Assembly: GCF_000429825.1 (NCBI RefSeq)
Contig: NZ_AUCP01000023.1
Coordinates: 22,598-86,597 of the forward strand
DNA: 64,000 nucleotides
From: Cohnella thermotolerans DSM 17683
Lineage (GTDB): Bacteria; Bacillota; Bacilli; Paenibacillales; Paenibacillaceae
Direction of reading: 5' to 3'
This document shows positions 1-11,100 of the stretch, piece by piece; within the stretch, counting starts at the first letter, position 1; the number at the start of each line of letters is the position of its first letter. The notes below the pieces were generated by a model. It worked only from the letters and a program-made list of their open reading frames with translations. It was not told the origin of the DNA and ran no database searches. A program made the position numbers and the translations under genes.

Positions 1-470
1 TGGATGCGGGACTTGATCGTCCCGACCGGCAAATCGAGCGTGGCCGCAATCTCGTCGTCCTTGAACCCGTAATAAAATTTGTACAAAAGCAGCGTTCTCG
101 TCGTCGGGTCCAGCCGTCCGAGCAGGTCCGACAGTTCCGTCATCAGTTCCGGATTCGCTCCCGACTTCGAGACGGATTCATAGTTTTCCGCGCTGTCGTA
201 GGAGGACAAAATGCGCCTCGCACGATTGGCGTTGGACGCCAGATTGGAAGCGATCGTCTTGGCCCAGGGGATTAGCTTGTCCGATTCGCGAAGCGTATCC
301 ATTTTCTCCAAGATGCGCACCCAGGCTTCCTGAACGACGTCTCCAACATCGCTTTTGCAATGCAACTTGTGACGGACTACCCGCACCATCTGTTTGTATA
401 GTTCGTCTAGTGTGTCTTCTTCCAGGTTCATGCGGTCCGAAGATTCGGAATCTCGAAGGAAGTACGTCAT
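1..470 (-). CDS. ECF-type RNA polymerase sigma factor, C-terminus beyond window edge
   Basis: Reading leftwards from an ATG at 468-470 the frame is open to the window edge (about 156 residues seen). The N-terminal half fits sigma region 2 (DELYKQMVRVV, then VGDVVQEAWVRIL). The later part fits region 4 (LDPTTRTLLLYKFYYGFKDD, then DEIAATLDLPVGTIKSRIH, a helix-turn-helix). An AAGGAG lies 13 bases before the ATG, slightly far. ECF factors redirect RNA polymerase to a stress regulon, often under a membrane anti-sigma factor; any such partner would lie outside the window. The subgroup cannot be assigned. Confidence 0.88.
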   Translation of the reverse strand, partial: MTYFLRDSESSDRMNLEEDTLDELYKQMVRVVRHKLHCKSDVGDVVQEAWVRILEKMDTLRESDKLIPWAKTIASNLASNANRARRILSSYDSAENYESVSKSGANPELMTELSDLLGRLDPTTRTLLLYKFYYGFKDDEIAATLDLPVGTIKSRI

Positions 471-576
471 TGCAGAGAGGTCACTCCTTGGAGAAAACGT
501 ATGAGTCTTCGACCATTGTAGCACAAACGACATCAAAAGAGAATATTTTCCACATAATAGGAAAAATACGACAAAT

Positions 577-1236
577 CTAACCCGTCCACGGTTTTCCGTT
601 CTGAGCCGCAATGACGTCGCTAATGGAATCGAGCATCGTCTCCGTTACTTTGCCGGTGCCTCTGCGGATGACTCGAACGTCCACCGTGCGCTTGCCCCAC
701 TCCCGGAACACCTGTTTTTTGGACGGAAAGTAGAGATCGATCTTTTTGCCCTTGATCCGGGAGCCGGTGTCCGCCACGATGCCGTAGCCGTAGCCGGGAA
801 TGTACAGCACCGTCCCGATCGGGAACAGCTTCGGGTCCGCCGCGATCGTCGATATTTTCCCCCTGCGAACTTTAACTCCGGAGTAAGTTATGCCGTATAG
901 CGGATGTCCCGGCCGCTTGCCCGTCGATTCCACGCCGGCCGTGTAGCCGGTCGCGACGACCCTGATCGTCTGCCCGGCGACGGAGAAGCTCGAAGCGGAG
1001 CGCGATTCCGCTGCCCCTGCCTCCTTCTTCGCGCCGGAAGCGGCCTCAGACGTATGGGCGGATCGGACGACAGGCGCAGCTACGATGCCGGACGGCGTTC
1101 CGAAGACCGAAGCGCCGGCCGATTCGCGTTCCCCGAACGCTTCGGCGTCCGCGGGACCGATCAGAGCGAGCAATGCCGGCAGCACGATCCATCTGCGGCC
1201 GAAGCGTTTGGGCATGATGAAAAAGCTTGCTGACAT
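577..1236 (-). CDS. Secreted 3D-domain protein (possible cell-wall lytic enzyme)
   Basis: 219 residues. A basic and hydrophobic N-terminus ([20 protein letters not shown]) looks like a signal peptide. A Ser/Ala-rich linker follows, then a C-terminal 3D domain from about residue 90 ([36 protein letters not shown]) whose three aspartates resemble the double-psi barrel of MltA-like transglycosylases and of Bacillus YocH/YuiC-type proteins. The likely role is peptidoglycan cleavage during remodelling. GGGGAG lies 9 bases before the ATG. No LysM or SH3 anchoring domain is visible. It follows thrS by 66 bases and could share its transcript or have its own promoter. Confidence 0.85.
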   Translation of the reverse strand: MSASFFIMPKRFGRRWIVLPALLALIGPADAEAFGERESAGASVFGTPSGIVAAPVVRSAHTSEAASGAKKEAGAAESRSASSFSVAGQTIRVVATGYTAGVESTGKRPGHPLYGITYSGVKVRRGKISTIAADPKLFPIGTVLYIPGYGYGIVADTGSRIKGKKIDLYFPSKKQVFREWGKRTVDVRVIRRGTGKVTETMLDSISDVIAAQNGKPWTG

Positions 1237-1302
1237 AGTCGCACACTCCCCTGTACGGAAGGGTGCCCCATGCCGGCAAGCTTTATGCGGAACGGCGAAT
1301 CG

Positions 1303-3243
<1,941 letters not shown>

Positions 3244-3297
3244 TGTGCGCAATGCCTCCCTGTGATAAGTCGCCTTCTCCCGAGTAATCCCCGACAA

Positions 3298-3333
3298 ACA
3301 AAAAAAGCACCGTCCCCGCAGGGACGAGTGCTC
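3298..3333 (-). terminator. T-box-controlled terminator before thrS
   Basis: On the minus strand AGCACTCGTCCC and GGGACGGTGCT form a GC-rich hairpin around a GC loop, followed by seven Ts. It sits directly after the T-box core, the normal place for the competing terminator. Confidence 0.9.
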
Positions 3334-3643
3334 GTACGTTCGCTTCTCGTGGTTCCACCCTTCTTCAACCGGCTTGAAGCCAATTCAAGCCGATTCTCAG
3401 GCATGAGTAACGGTCATGATCCGGCAGCGCCTAATGACGTCTCAGCCGCTCTTGGAGAGGAGAGAACGGGTTCTGCGCTGCAGCTCGAAAGGGGTCAATG
3501 CCTGTCGGTACCGGAAGGAACTTTCAGCCGGGGTTCCTCTCTCTGGGCCGTCCATAACGGGCATCGGTGGCTTTCTCATCGCTGTTACTTTATGGGGGAG
3601 CCGACGCCAAGCCTGTCGAACTCCGGGATTACTCAAGGCTAAT
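3300..3643 (-). promoter_or_regulatory. T-box leader of thrS
   Basis: The minus-strand leader carries the T-box core GGGTGGAACCACG (plus positions 3348-3360), preceded by a Stem I region with AGAGAG and GGCTGAAAG elements and followed by an intrinsic terminator. An ACC triplet (plus 3507-3509) lies where the specifier loop is expected and would read tRNA-Thr; this assignment is inferred from position and not from a folded model. Uncharged tRNA-Thr binding should stabilise the antiterminator and let transcription enter thrS. Confidence 0.9.
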
Positions 3644-3650
3644 TAACGAA

Positions 3651-3680
3651 ATTATAACGTTTGACGCTTCGTTCCGTCAA
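3651..3680 (-). promoter_or_regulatory. SigA-type promoter of the thrS leader
   Basis: On the minus strand TTGACG (3675-3680) and TATAAT (3651-3656) are separated by 18 bases. Transcription should start near 3643, at the beginning of the T-box leader. Confidence 0.8.
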
Positions 3681-3697
3681 GCCGCGGGCGCTCCGTC

Positions 3698-4576
3698 TCA
3701 CGTCGGCATGTCCGGGCATAAGGCGGCCCGGTCTCCGAAGATGCCGAGCAGCGTGCGAATCACTTGGGCTTCGGGCTCCCGCGTATGAATGTACAGGTGC
3801 CGAGGCGAGGCCGCCAGCAGCTTGCTGACGAGCAAGCTCTCCTCCTCCTGCTCGTCCACGCTCCCCCCGGGCGTTGCGGGCAAAACCGCAAACGTCTCCG
3901 CTTCCCTGTCGAGCGGGCGCATCTTGTCGTCGAGGAGCCGGAAGGCATGTCCCCCGGAATGAAGCAAATGAACGGCCGGCACGCGAACCTCCTGCCATTC
4001 GACCATGGCTTGAAGCAGCGTGACGAATTCCTGATACTGCCGTTCCATCAGCCTTTCCTCGACGGCCGTCTCCGCCGCTTCCCGAACTTCGGCCTCGTAA
4101 TCCTTTAACCTGAACCGGATGAAGCCTTCCAAATGCAAAACGGCCTTGTCCTTCAAATACGCGGCGAACGACTGTCCCCATTTGCGGATTCGCCTGCTTC
4201 GGCCCCGGCCGACCGTCTGCCCTTCGGATTCGGGCTCGCCGTCCAGCAACCCGATGGCTTCCGAGATCATCACGTCGGCTTCCACGCTGTCCGGCTTAAT
4301 GCCGAGCTTCTTGTGGATGATGGCGCGAAGCAGCGCCGGCTCCCTCTCCGTCACCATGTATTCGGACAAGGCCGCGCCCGTCTTGGCGCAAAATTGCTCC
4401 CGCCCCTTCTCGATCGTAAGACAGCAGCGGATTGCGCCGTCTTCCGCCGAGAGCGCCCACGGACCTTCCCCGCCGCTTCCCTTCAATCCGGCGAACGGTT
4501 GATTCAGCATCGCCGCCAGCCGCTGCGCGGAAGCGAGATCCGTGCCCGGCATGATCGTCCATTCGTCCATCTTCAC
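3698..4576 (-). CDS. ytxC: YtxC-like sporulation-associated protein
   Basis: 292 residues, similar in length to B. subtilis YtxC (about 280), a protein of unknown biochemical role linked to sporulation. Seen are a KGREQFC segment, FIRFRLKDYEAEVREAAETA, a central helical region and no membrane segment. The GTG at 4574-4576 is preferred over the ATG two codons later because GGAGG lies 7 bases before the GTG and 13 before the ATG. Its position directly upstream of thrS matches the Bacillus order and supports the name. It ends 18 bases from the thrS promoter -35, so thrS is transcribed separately. Confidence 0.82.
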   Translation of the reverse strand: MKMDEWTIMPGTDLASAQRLAAMLNQPFAGLKGSGGEGPWALSAEDGAIRCCLTIEKGREQFCAKTGAALSEYMVTEREPALLRAIIHKKLGIKPDSVEADVMISEAIGLLDGEPESEGQTVGRGRSRRIRKWGQSFAAYLKDKAVLHLEGFIRFRLKDYEAEVREAAETAVEERLMERQYQEFVTLLQAMVEWQEVRVPAVHLLHSGGHAFRLLDDKMRPLDREAETFAVLPATPGGSVDEQEEESLLVSKLLAASPRHLYIHTREPEAQVIRTLLGIFGDRAALCPDMPT

Positions 4577-4716
4577 CTGATCACCTCCGGCTTCCCCTGT
4601 TCTTACTATATGGTGGCCGAAAAGGGGATATACGATCGGCGATTCGTTATGGTATATTTTATGAATGGCACGATGGAAAATTGAGGATAAGCTTCCGGAA
4701 AGGCGAGGCGTTTGCG

Positions 4717-5832
4717 ATGAACGACAACCTCCCGACCGATTACAACCAGATCAGATGGAACCGTCTGCTCCTGTTCGCCTATTGGTTCGTGCTGCTGCTC
4801 TCCATTGCGGTGGAATTCGTCTATTTGAAAATGGAGCAGCAGGACGCCGGCCGGTTTATCGGGCTCTTTATGGTTCGTCCTTCCCTTCTGCTCGCGGCTG
4901 TCATCCTGCTGGCCGAAGCCGGCGTTCGCTTTCTCCCCAGACATCACGACTACATTCTCATTTCGGCCTCAACACTTATAGCCGTGGTGCTCATTGTTTT
5001 CAATCCGGATGAAACGTACCTCCTGTTTGCGTTTTTTTTCCCCATCATGGTGAGCACCTTTTACTTCCAGCTTCAGAAGCTGTTTTACGCTTTCGCGAAC
5101 AGCTCCATTTCGTTTACGGCCCTCTGCCTGTTCGACCAAGATCTGCTGCATGCCGTCACGCCCGGGTCGATCGCGGGCTTCGTCAGCATGTTCGTTCTCT
5201 TCAGCGCCGTAGCGGCGGGGGTGTTGCTGCGCGGGCGGGAGTTGACGGCGCATCTCAGCGCCTCCTTCGAAGCGAACCGGGAGCTGCTCGTCCGAACGAT
5301 TCGGATGGACAGGCTCTCCAAAACCGACGCGCTTACGGATACATACAACCATATGGCCTTTCACGAATTTCTCGACCGGCTCGTCGAGCAAGGCAATTTG
5401 AACGGAACCGGCCTGCATCTGGCTCTTCTGGACATCGATCGGTTCAAATCGGTGAACGACACTTACGGCCACCAGGCGGGCGACAACGTCATTCGCCGGA
5501 TCGGCTCGATCGTCCGTTCGAAAATCGGCGCCCACGATGTCGCCGCCCGCTACGGCGGCGAAGAATTCGCGCTGCTGTTCATCGATCAGACGTTCCAGGA
5601 AGCTTACGATCGAATCGAGGAGATCCGCCAATCGGTCGAAGGCTTGCCCCATGAAGCGTTGCTCATGCAAAGCGTCACCGTTAGCGCCGGCTTGGCGACT
5701 TATACAAGCGGACAGGGGAAGGAGGCGTTTTTCCGCCAGGCCGAATGGGCGCTCGGCGAGGCCAAGCGGCAAGGCCGCAACCGGACGGTTTTCGCCTCCG
5801 CGGATAAGCAGGAACGGAGCGGCTCCGCTTGA
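4717..5832 (+). CDS. Membrane-bound diguanylate cyclase (GGDEF)
   Basis: 371 residues from the ATG at 4717 (AGGCGAGG 8 bases upstream); an in-frame TTG at 4681 lacks a ribosome binding site. Residues 1-180 hold about six hydrophobic helices, an integral membrane sensor of unknown ligand. The C-terminal cyclase domain carries LDIDRFKSVND and the signature RYGGEEF. The allosteric RxxD inhibitory site that usually lies five residues before GGEEF reads GAHD, so the arginine is missing and product inhibition is probably weak. It should make cyclic di-GMP from two GTP. The EAL protein 2.4 kb away is a plausible antagonist. Confidence 0.92.
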   Translation: MNDNLPTDYNQIRWNRLLLFAYWFVLLLSIAVEFVYLKMEQQDAGRFIGLFMVRPSLLLAAVILLAEAGVRFLPRHHDYILISASTLIAVVLIVFNPDETYLLFAFFFPIMVSTFYFQLQKLFYAFANSSISFTALCLFDQDLLHAVTPGSIAGFVSMFVLFSAVAAGVLLRGRELTAHLSASFEANRELLVRTIRMDRLSKTDALTDTYNHMAFHEFLDRLVEQGNLNGTGLHLALLDIDRFKSVNDTYGHQAGDNVIRRIGSIVRSKIGAHDVAARYGGEEFALLFIDQTFQEAYDRIEEIRQSVEGLPHEALLMQSVTVSAGLATYTSGQGKEAFFRQAEWALGEAKRQGRNRTVFASADKQERSGSA

Positions 5833-5847
5833 GAGCCGCTCCGTTCC
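5811..5847. terminator. Bidirectional terminator overlapping the GGDEF stop codon
   Basis: A perfect 15-bp inverted repeat (5811-5825 with 5833-5847) with a 7-base loop that contains the TGA stop of the GGDEF gene. It separates two convergent genes (GGDEF and mqnC). The T-tract is weak on both sides. Confidence 0.7.
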
Positions 5848-5849
5848 AT

Positions 5850-6989
5850 TTAGTTCTGCATAATGAAGTCGCGCTCGACCTTCTCGTTTACATCGTCGAA
5901 CACTTTCAGAATCTCGTATTGCGTGTTCCGCTGGGCGGGAATTTTCCCGGCTTCGCGAATGATTCTCAGGCACGCCTCGATATTGACCTTATGCGTCGTG
6001 CCCGCCGCGGAGACGACGTTCTCCTCCATCATCGTGCTGCCGAAGTCGTTGGCGCCGTAGGATAGCGACAGCTTGCCGATCTCGGGTCCCATCGTGACCC
6101 ACGAAGACTGGAAGTTGTCGATGTTGTCGAGCGCGATCCGGCTGATGGCCAGCGTCTTCAAATACTCCTCGGGCGAAGCCTTCTCCCGCTTCAGGTTCGT
6201 GTTGTCCGGCTGGAACGTCCACGGAATGAACGCGAGGAAGCCCCGGGACGGATAACCGTTGTTCAGACATTCGTCCTGCGCGTCGCGGATGCGGAGCAGA
6301 TGCAGGGCGCGCTCCTCCATCGACTCCCCGAAACCGATGACCATCGTGCCGGTCGTCGTCATCCCGACCTTGTGGGCCGTCGTCATGACGTCCATCCAAT
6401 CGCGCCAGCTGCCTTTGAGGCGGCTGATTTTTTTGCGGGTGCGATCGTCCAAAATTTCGGCCCCGCCGCCCGGCAGCGAATCGAGCCCGGCTTCGTGCAG
6501 CTGGCGCACGACCTCTTCCAGCGACAAGCCGCCCGACACTTCCTGCATTTTGCGAATTTCGGCCGGCGAGAACGAATGCATCGTAATGTTCGGGAATCTG
6601 GCCTTGATTTTGCGAAGCAGATTCAAATAATACGTAAACGGCAAGTCCGGGTTCGTCCCGCCCTGCATCAAAATCTCGGTGCCGCCTACGTCGGCCGTTT
6701 CCTGGATTTTCTGCAAAATGGTCTCGTCGGGGAGCACATAGCCCTCCTTCGAGCCGGGCGCCCGATAGAACGCGCAGAAGCGGCAATAGACGTCGCAAAT
6801 GTTCGTATAGTTCACGTTCCGTCCGACGACGAACGTCGTGATCGGTTCCGGATGCCGCCGCAGCATGAGCTGATTGGCCGTATCCCCGATTTTTTCGATT
6901 TCATCGCTTTCGAACAGCGCGACAATGTCCTCTTGCATCATCCGTTCGCCTTGGAGGGCTCGCTGCAAAATACGGTCCACGTTGCTCAA
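5850..6989 (-). CDS. mqnC: Cyclic dehypoxanthine futalosine synthase
   Basis: 379 residues. A radical SAM protein with the cysteine motif CDVYCRFC near residue 70 and family segments such as MQGGTNPDLP, LPGGGAEILDDR, AFIPWTFQPDNTNL and the C-terminal GSTMMEENVVSAAG. MqnC converts dehypoxanthine futalosine to its cyclic form in the futalosine route to menaquinone. The start is a TTG at 6987-6989, with AGGAGAGGAGAG 7 bases upstream. No other mqn gene is present here, so the rest of the pathway must be elsewhere. Confidence 0.95.
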   Translation of the reverse strand: MSNVDRILQRALQGERMMQEDIVALFESDEIEKIGDTANQLMLRRHPEPITTFVVGRNVNYTNICDVYCRFCAFYRAPGSKEGYVLPDETILQKIQETADVGGTEILMQGGTNPDLPFTYYLNLLRKIKARFPNITMHSFSPAEIRKMQEVSGGLSLEEVVRQLHEAGLDSLPGGGAEILDDRTRKKISRLKGSWRDWMDVMTTAHKVGMTTTGTMVIGFGESMEERALHLLRIRDAQDECLNNGYPSRGFLAFIPWTFQPDNTNLKREKASPEEYLKTLAISRIALDNIDNFQSSWVTMGPEIGKLSLSYGANDFGSTMMEENVVSAAGTTHKVNIEACLRIIREAGKIPAQRNTQYEILKVFDDVNEKVERDFIMQN

Positions 6990-7082
6990 CGCCGCACTCT
7001 CCTCTCCTTGAATCCGTGTCTTCTTGCGGCACGATCGTTTCTATCCCCTTTATCCTAGCACAAAAAGACCGCCGCAGTCACC

Positions 7083-8459
7083 TTAAGAGGCGACCTGATC
7101 GCGGCGGCACTGAATCCGTTCCTTCGTCTCTTGGAAAGCTTCGCGTTCTTCTTCCCGAAGAAGCACGTTCGGCTTGGCAAAATAATAGCCTTGTCCCATT
7201 CCGACGTTGAGCCGGAACAGCACGTCGGCTTCTTCCTCGCGTTCGACCCCTTCGGCGACGACCTCGCAGCTCATCTCGCGGGCCGCCGTCACGATGGCGC
7301 GGAGCAGGCTCTCCTTGACCGCGAACCGGTCGACGAACTGAATGACGGAGCGGTCGATCTTAATGAGCTCGGGAACGAGCTCGCCGATCCATTGCAGGCT
7401 GGAATAACCCGCCCCCATGTCGTCGACGGCGAAGCGGAAGCCGAACTTGCGGAACCTTTCCAGCGTCTGGACCATCGCCCGGAAATCTTCCACCTCGTGC
7501 CGCTCCGTAATTTCGAACACGATCTGGGAAGGAAATAGCGCCGGATGCCTCTCCAAACATTGCAGCACATGGGACAGAAACATCGGATGACCGAGCGTTA
7601 CGGCCGTTACGTTCAGGAACACCGGTTCCCGAATGCGGCGCGAAGCGACTTCGGCCAGCGCATGCTTGACGACGAGAAATTCCAGCTTGCTGAGCTGCTT
7701 GCTCTGGTTGGCGAAGCGGAACAGTTGATCGGGCAAATGAAAGACGCTCGCGGCAGGGCCTCGAGTCAGAATTTCCCAGCCGAATATATCCCCGTTGTTC
7801 AGATTCATAATCGGCTGAGCGAGGACGGAGATGTCGCCCTTCTGCAAAATTTGGTCCAATTGGCGGCGCGCCGTAATGACTTGCGGCGTTACTTGGTTGG
7901 TCGCCAGCGCCAGGGCGAATTGATAGGCGTCCTTCAGCCGTTCCTCGGCGGTTGTTCCGCCTTCCTGATAGACGGACTTCAACGGAACGTAAGTTCCGGT
8001 AAGCTTCAGATGCAGCCAATGCTCGGGAAGAACGCCCGCCGCCCCAAGCTCGAGGGCATGACGGTAACGGTCGAGCTTCCGGTAAAGCGAAGCCGGGACG
8101 AATTCGTCCTCGGCCGGACGATCCCCGCGGATCAGGACGACGAATTCCTGCGGACCGTACTGGTCCATGCCGATCAGATCCCGCTCGTCGCCCAACTGGG
8201 AGGGCAGCTTTCGCAGCTGCCGCCGCATCCACTCCTGCAGGACGGGCAGCAGATCGTTCCGCATATCCGCATATGCGGCCGGACATTCCCAGCGGAACAG
8301 GGCCAAGTAGCATTCGTCGCCCCGCTTCATATGCTTGTCCAGCAGAGACAGCAAGGGACGCCGAAACGTAAAGTCCGGAGGAAAATATTTGAGCGAGCGG
8401 TCGGTCAAGAACAGCTTGGCCCCCAGGGCTATGCGATCAAGCAACAGTCGGACGTTCAC
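7083..8459 (-). CDS. EAL-domain cyclic di-GMP phosphodiesterase
   Basis: 458 residues from a GTG start (8457-8459) with GAGGGTGG 10 bases upstream. The first 200 residues match no obvious domain and may be a degenerate sensor. The rest is an EAL domain with EILTRG (the E-x-L signature, near residue 230), the metal ligand asparagine in FLNVTA, FEITER, DDMGAGYSSL, the lysine in LIKIDRS, VAEGVE and GQGYYFAKP. All expected catalytic positions appear present, so it should hydrolyse cyclic di-GMP to pGpG. No transmembrane segment is obvious, suggesting a cytosolic enzyme. Confidence 0.9.
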   Translation of the reverse strand: MNVRLLLDRIALGAKLFLTDRSLKYFPPDFTFRRPLLSLLDKHMKRGDECYLALFRWECPAAYADMRNDLLPVLQEWMRRQLRKLPSQLGDERDLIGMDQYGPQEFVVLIRGDRPAEDEFVPASLYRKLDRYRHALELGAAGVLPEHWLHLKLTGTYVPLKSVYQEGGTTAEERLKDAYQFALALATNQVTPQVITARRQLDQILQKGDISVLAQPIMNLNNGDIFGWEILTRGPAASVFHLPDQLFRFANQSKQLSKLEFLVVKHALAEVASRRIREPVFLNVTAVTLGHPMFLSHVLQCLERHPALFPSQIVFEITERHEVEDFRAMVQTLERFRKFGFRFAVDDMGAGYSSLQWIGELVPELIKIDRSVIQFVDRFAVKESLLRAIVTAAREMSCEVVAEGVEREEEADVLFRLNVGMGQGYYFAKPNVLLREEEREAFQETKERIQCRRDQVAS

Positions 8460-8549
8460 AGTAAATCAGCCACCCTCGTCGTGGAACATTATGGATATTG
8501 TATCATGAACGTCGACGTGCTGAATAGCAAATATTGTCGGTTCGTGCAG

Positions 8550-9716
8550 TTAATCGTCCAGCGCTTGCTCCAGATCGCGGATCAAATCGTCGATATCCTC
8601 GAGGCCGACCGAATAGCGGACCAGGCCGTCGGTTATGCCGCGCGCGAGCCGGACGTCGCGAGGCATCGCAGCATGGGACATCATGGCCGGATACGAGAGA
8701 ATGCTCTCCACCGCGCCCAGACTGACGGCGACGAGCGGCAGCTTCACGCGGCCGAGCAGCTTGCGGGCGCGCTCTCCGCTGCCCACGTCGAACGAGACGA
8801 CGGCGCCGTAACCTTTCGATTGCTTCTCATGAACCTCGCGGCGGGGATGGTCGGCAAGGCCCGGGTAATAGACTTTGACGACGCCCGGGTGGCCGCTCAG
8901 CCATTCCGCCAGCTTGGCCGCGCTCCGCTCGCTTCCTTCCATGCGCACCTTGAGCGTTTTCATGCCTCTCATCAGCAGCCAGCTTTCCTGCGTGCCGAGC
9001 ACCGCGCCCAGCCCGTTCTGAAGCTGCTTCACGCGGCGCCCGAGGGAATCGTCGGCCGTGACGACCAGACCCGCCAGCACGTCGCTGTGACCGCCGAGGA
9101 ACTTGGTCGCGCTATGAATGACGATATCGATGCCGTGCTCGATCGGCCGCTGGTGATACGGCGTCATGAACGTATTGTCCAGCATCGTCAGCAAACCGCG
9201 CTCCTTCGCCCAGGCAGCGATCTCGGCGATGTCCGTAATTTTGAGCGTCGGATTGGAAGGCGTCTCCAGGAACACCGCTTTCGTGTTCGGCCGCAACGCG
9301 GCTTTGACCTGCTCGAAGTCGGTCATGTCCACGAACGTGGAATCGATGTTCAGCCGATTCAGCACGGTCGTCAGAAGGCGGTAAGTACCGCCATAGACGT
9401 CCTCCGTCACAATGACGTGATCGCCGGCCGACAGCAGCAGGAACGCGGTCGAGATGGCCGCCATGCCGGAAGCGAACGCGAAGCCGCGCGCGCCTCCTTC
9501 CAGCAAGGCGATGTACTGTTCGAGCGCTTCCCGCGTCGGGTTGCCGGAGCGGCTGTAATCGTGCTTCGGAGGCTGGTCCAGATCGAAATGATGGAACGTC
9601 GAAGCCTGATAAACCGGCACGCTGGAGGCGCCGGTCGCCTCGTCGATCTCCTGGCCGAAATGAATCAGCTTCGTCGCAAACTGCTTTTCCTCGTGATTCG
9701 GGTTCGTTTGGCTCAT
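8550..9716 (-). CDS. metC: Cystathionine beta-lyase (PLP-dependent)
   Basis: 388 residues of the Cys/Met metabolism PLP enzyme family. Seen are DYSRSGNPTR, the substrate and cofactor region FASGMAAIS, EDVYGGTYRL, and the PLP lysine in HSATKFLGGHSD. It should cleave cystathionine to homocysteine, pyruvate and ammonia. It starts 5 bases after the stop of metI, forming an operon with the same order as Bacillus metI-metC; that context is the main reason for calling it MetC, since members of this family are hard to separate by sequence. A cystathionine gamma-lyase activity cannot be excluded. Confidence 0.88.
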   Translation of the reverse strand: MSQTNPNHEEKQFATKLIHFGQEIDEATGASSVPVYQASTFHHFDLDQPPKHDYSRSGNPTREALEQYIALLEGGARGFAFASGMAAISTAFLLLSAGDHVIVTEDVYGGTYRLLTTVLNRLNIDSTFVDMTDFEQVKAALRPNTKAVFLETPSNPTLKITDIAEIAAWAKERGLLTMLDNTFMTPYHQRPIEHGIDIVIHSATKFLGGHSDVLAGLVVTADDSLGRRVKQLQNGLGAVLGTQESWLLMRGMKTLKVRMEGSERSAAKLAEWLSGHPGVVKVYYPGLADHPRREVHEKQSKGYGAVVSFDVGSGERARKLLGRVKLPLVAVSLGAVESILSYPAMMSHAAMPRDVRLARGITDGLVRYSVGLEDIDDLIRDLEQALDD

Positions 9717-9721
9717 GTGAT

Positions 9722-10882
9722 TTACCTCTCTTCGATTTCCTTCAGCGCCGCGTCGATGGCCCCGCCCAAATCGGCGATCAGATCGTCGATATGCTCGATG
9801 CCGACCGAGAAACGAAGCAGCTTGTCGTCCACGCCCACCTTGCGCCGGATCTCCTCCGGAATGTCGGCATGCGTCTGAACGGCCGGATACGTGAGCAGCG
9901 ACTCGACGCCGCCGAGGCTTTCCGCGAAGGCGATCAGCTTCAGATGGCGCAGGATCGGCTCGACCGTCCGGGCGTCCTTCATTTTAAAAGAGAAAATGCC
10001 CGTGTTGCCGGAAGCTTGCTTCCGCTGAATGTCGTAACCGGGGTGATGCGGCAAGCCCGGATGGTACACCTCTTCGACGGCCGGATGGGCTTTGAGCCAC
10101 TCGGCCATGCGGACGGAATTGAATTGATGCCGCTCCATGCGCAGCGCCAGCGTCTTGAGGCCCCGCATCAAAAGCCACGAATCCTGCGGCCCGAGCACCG
10201 CCCCCAGGGAATTGTGCAGGAACGCCATCTGCTCGGACAGCTCCTTGCCTTTCGTGACGATCAAGCCGGCCAGCACATCGTTATGGCCCGCCAAATATTT
10301 GGTCGCGCTGTGAATGACGATGTCGGCGCCTAATTCGAGCGGCCTCTGCAGGAACGGCGTCAGCAGCGTGTTGTCGACGATCGTCAGCAGCCCTTTGCGC
10401 TTCGCCCAGGAGGCCACCTTCTCCAGGTCGGTAATCATCATCAGCGGATTGGTCGGCGTCTCGATGAGCACCGCTTTCGTCTGGGCCGTACAGTGGGTTT
10501 CGAGCGCGTCGATATCGTTCGTGTCCACATAGGAGGCCGAGATGCCGTAGCGGGACAAAATTTTCTCCAGAAGCCGGTAGGTGCCGCCGTACAGGTCAAT
10601 CGAGACGATAAGATGATCCCCTTGGCTAAACAAGGCAAAAATGGTCGTCAGCGCGGCCATTCCGGAGCTGCAGGCGAAGCCGGCGTCGCCGCTCTCCAAA
10701 TCGGCCACGGCCGCTTCCAGCACCGACCGGGTCGGGCTCTTCGTTCGGGAGTAGTCGAAGCCCGTGCTCTGCCCGAGCCGGGGATGGCGGAACGCGGTGG
10801 CGTGATAGATCGGGTAGCTGACAGCTCCCGTTTGAGGATCGTTCTGGGATCCGATTTGGGCTAAACGGCTTTCAATGTTCAT
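9722..10882 (-). CDS. metI: Cystathionine gamma-synthase / O-acetylhomoserine thiolyase
   Basis: 386 residues from the ATG at 10880-10882; AGGAGG is 12 bases upstream and homologues begin similarly (MNIESRLAQIG). Family marks are DYSRTKSPTR, FACSSGMAAL, DLYGGTYRL and the PLP lysine in HSATKYLAGHND. It should join O-acetylhomoserine with cysteine (or sulfide). This matches the acetyl-type MetA encoded just upstream. No SAM riboswitch lies in its own 218-base leader, so control may come by read-through from metA. Confidence 0.88.
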   Translation of the reverse strand: MNIESRLAQIGSQNDPQTGAVSYPIYHATAFRHPRLGQSTGFDYSRTKSPTRSVLEAAVADLESGDAGFACSSGMAALTTIFALFSQGDHLIVSIDLYGGTYRLLEKILSRYGISASYVDTNDIDALETHCTAQTKAVLIETPTNPLMMITDLEKVASWAKRKGLLTIVDNTLLTPFLQRPLELGADIVIHSATKYLAGHNDVLAGLIVTKGKELSEQMAFLHNSLGAVLGPQDSWLLMRGLKTLALRMERHQFNSVRMAEWLKAHPAVEEVYHPGLPHHPGYDIQRKQASGNTGIFSFKMKDARTVEPILRHLKLIAFAESLGGVESLLTYPAVQTHADIPEEIRRKVGVDDKLLRFSVGIEHIDDLIADLGGAIDAALKEIEER

Positions 10883-11100
10883 CGGTTCGATGGGCCTCCT
10901 GCGATCAGGTAGTGGATAACGATCGTCCGGCGATCGTTCGGTCAAGGAACAACTTGATTAGAGACTGCCATGGTCGGCTTGCAGCATGGTTAGCAGCGCT
11001 GTAACCCGCTATCTGCGGCTTACAGCGGTTTCTCTTGCCGCTTCGCAGCCAAGCTTAGGCGCCTCCCGCCTTGCTCTCGCGCGAGCGGGCGCCTCGCCCG
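10883..11100. other. metA-metI spacer
   Basis: 218 bases with no gene and no S-box core. It contains an 8-bp inverted repeat CGCTGTAA/TTACAGCG (10997-11004 and 11020-11027) without a T-run, plus a GC-rich stretch next to the metA stop. Neither looks like a strong terminator, so read-through from metA into metI is possible. Confidence 0.5.
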
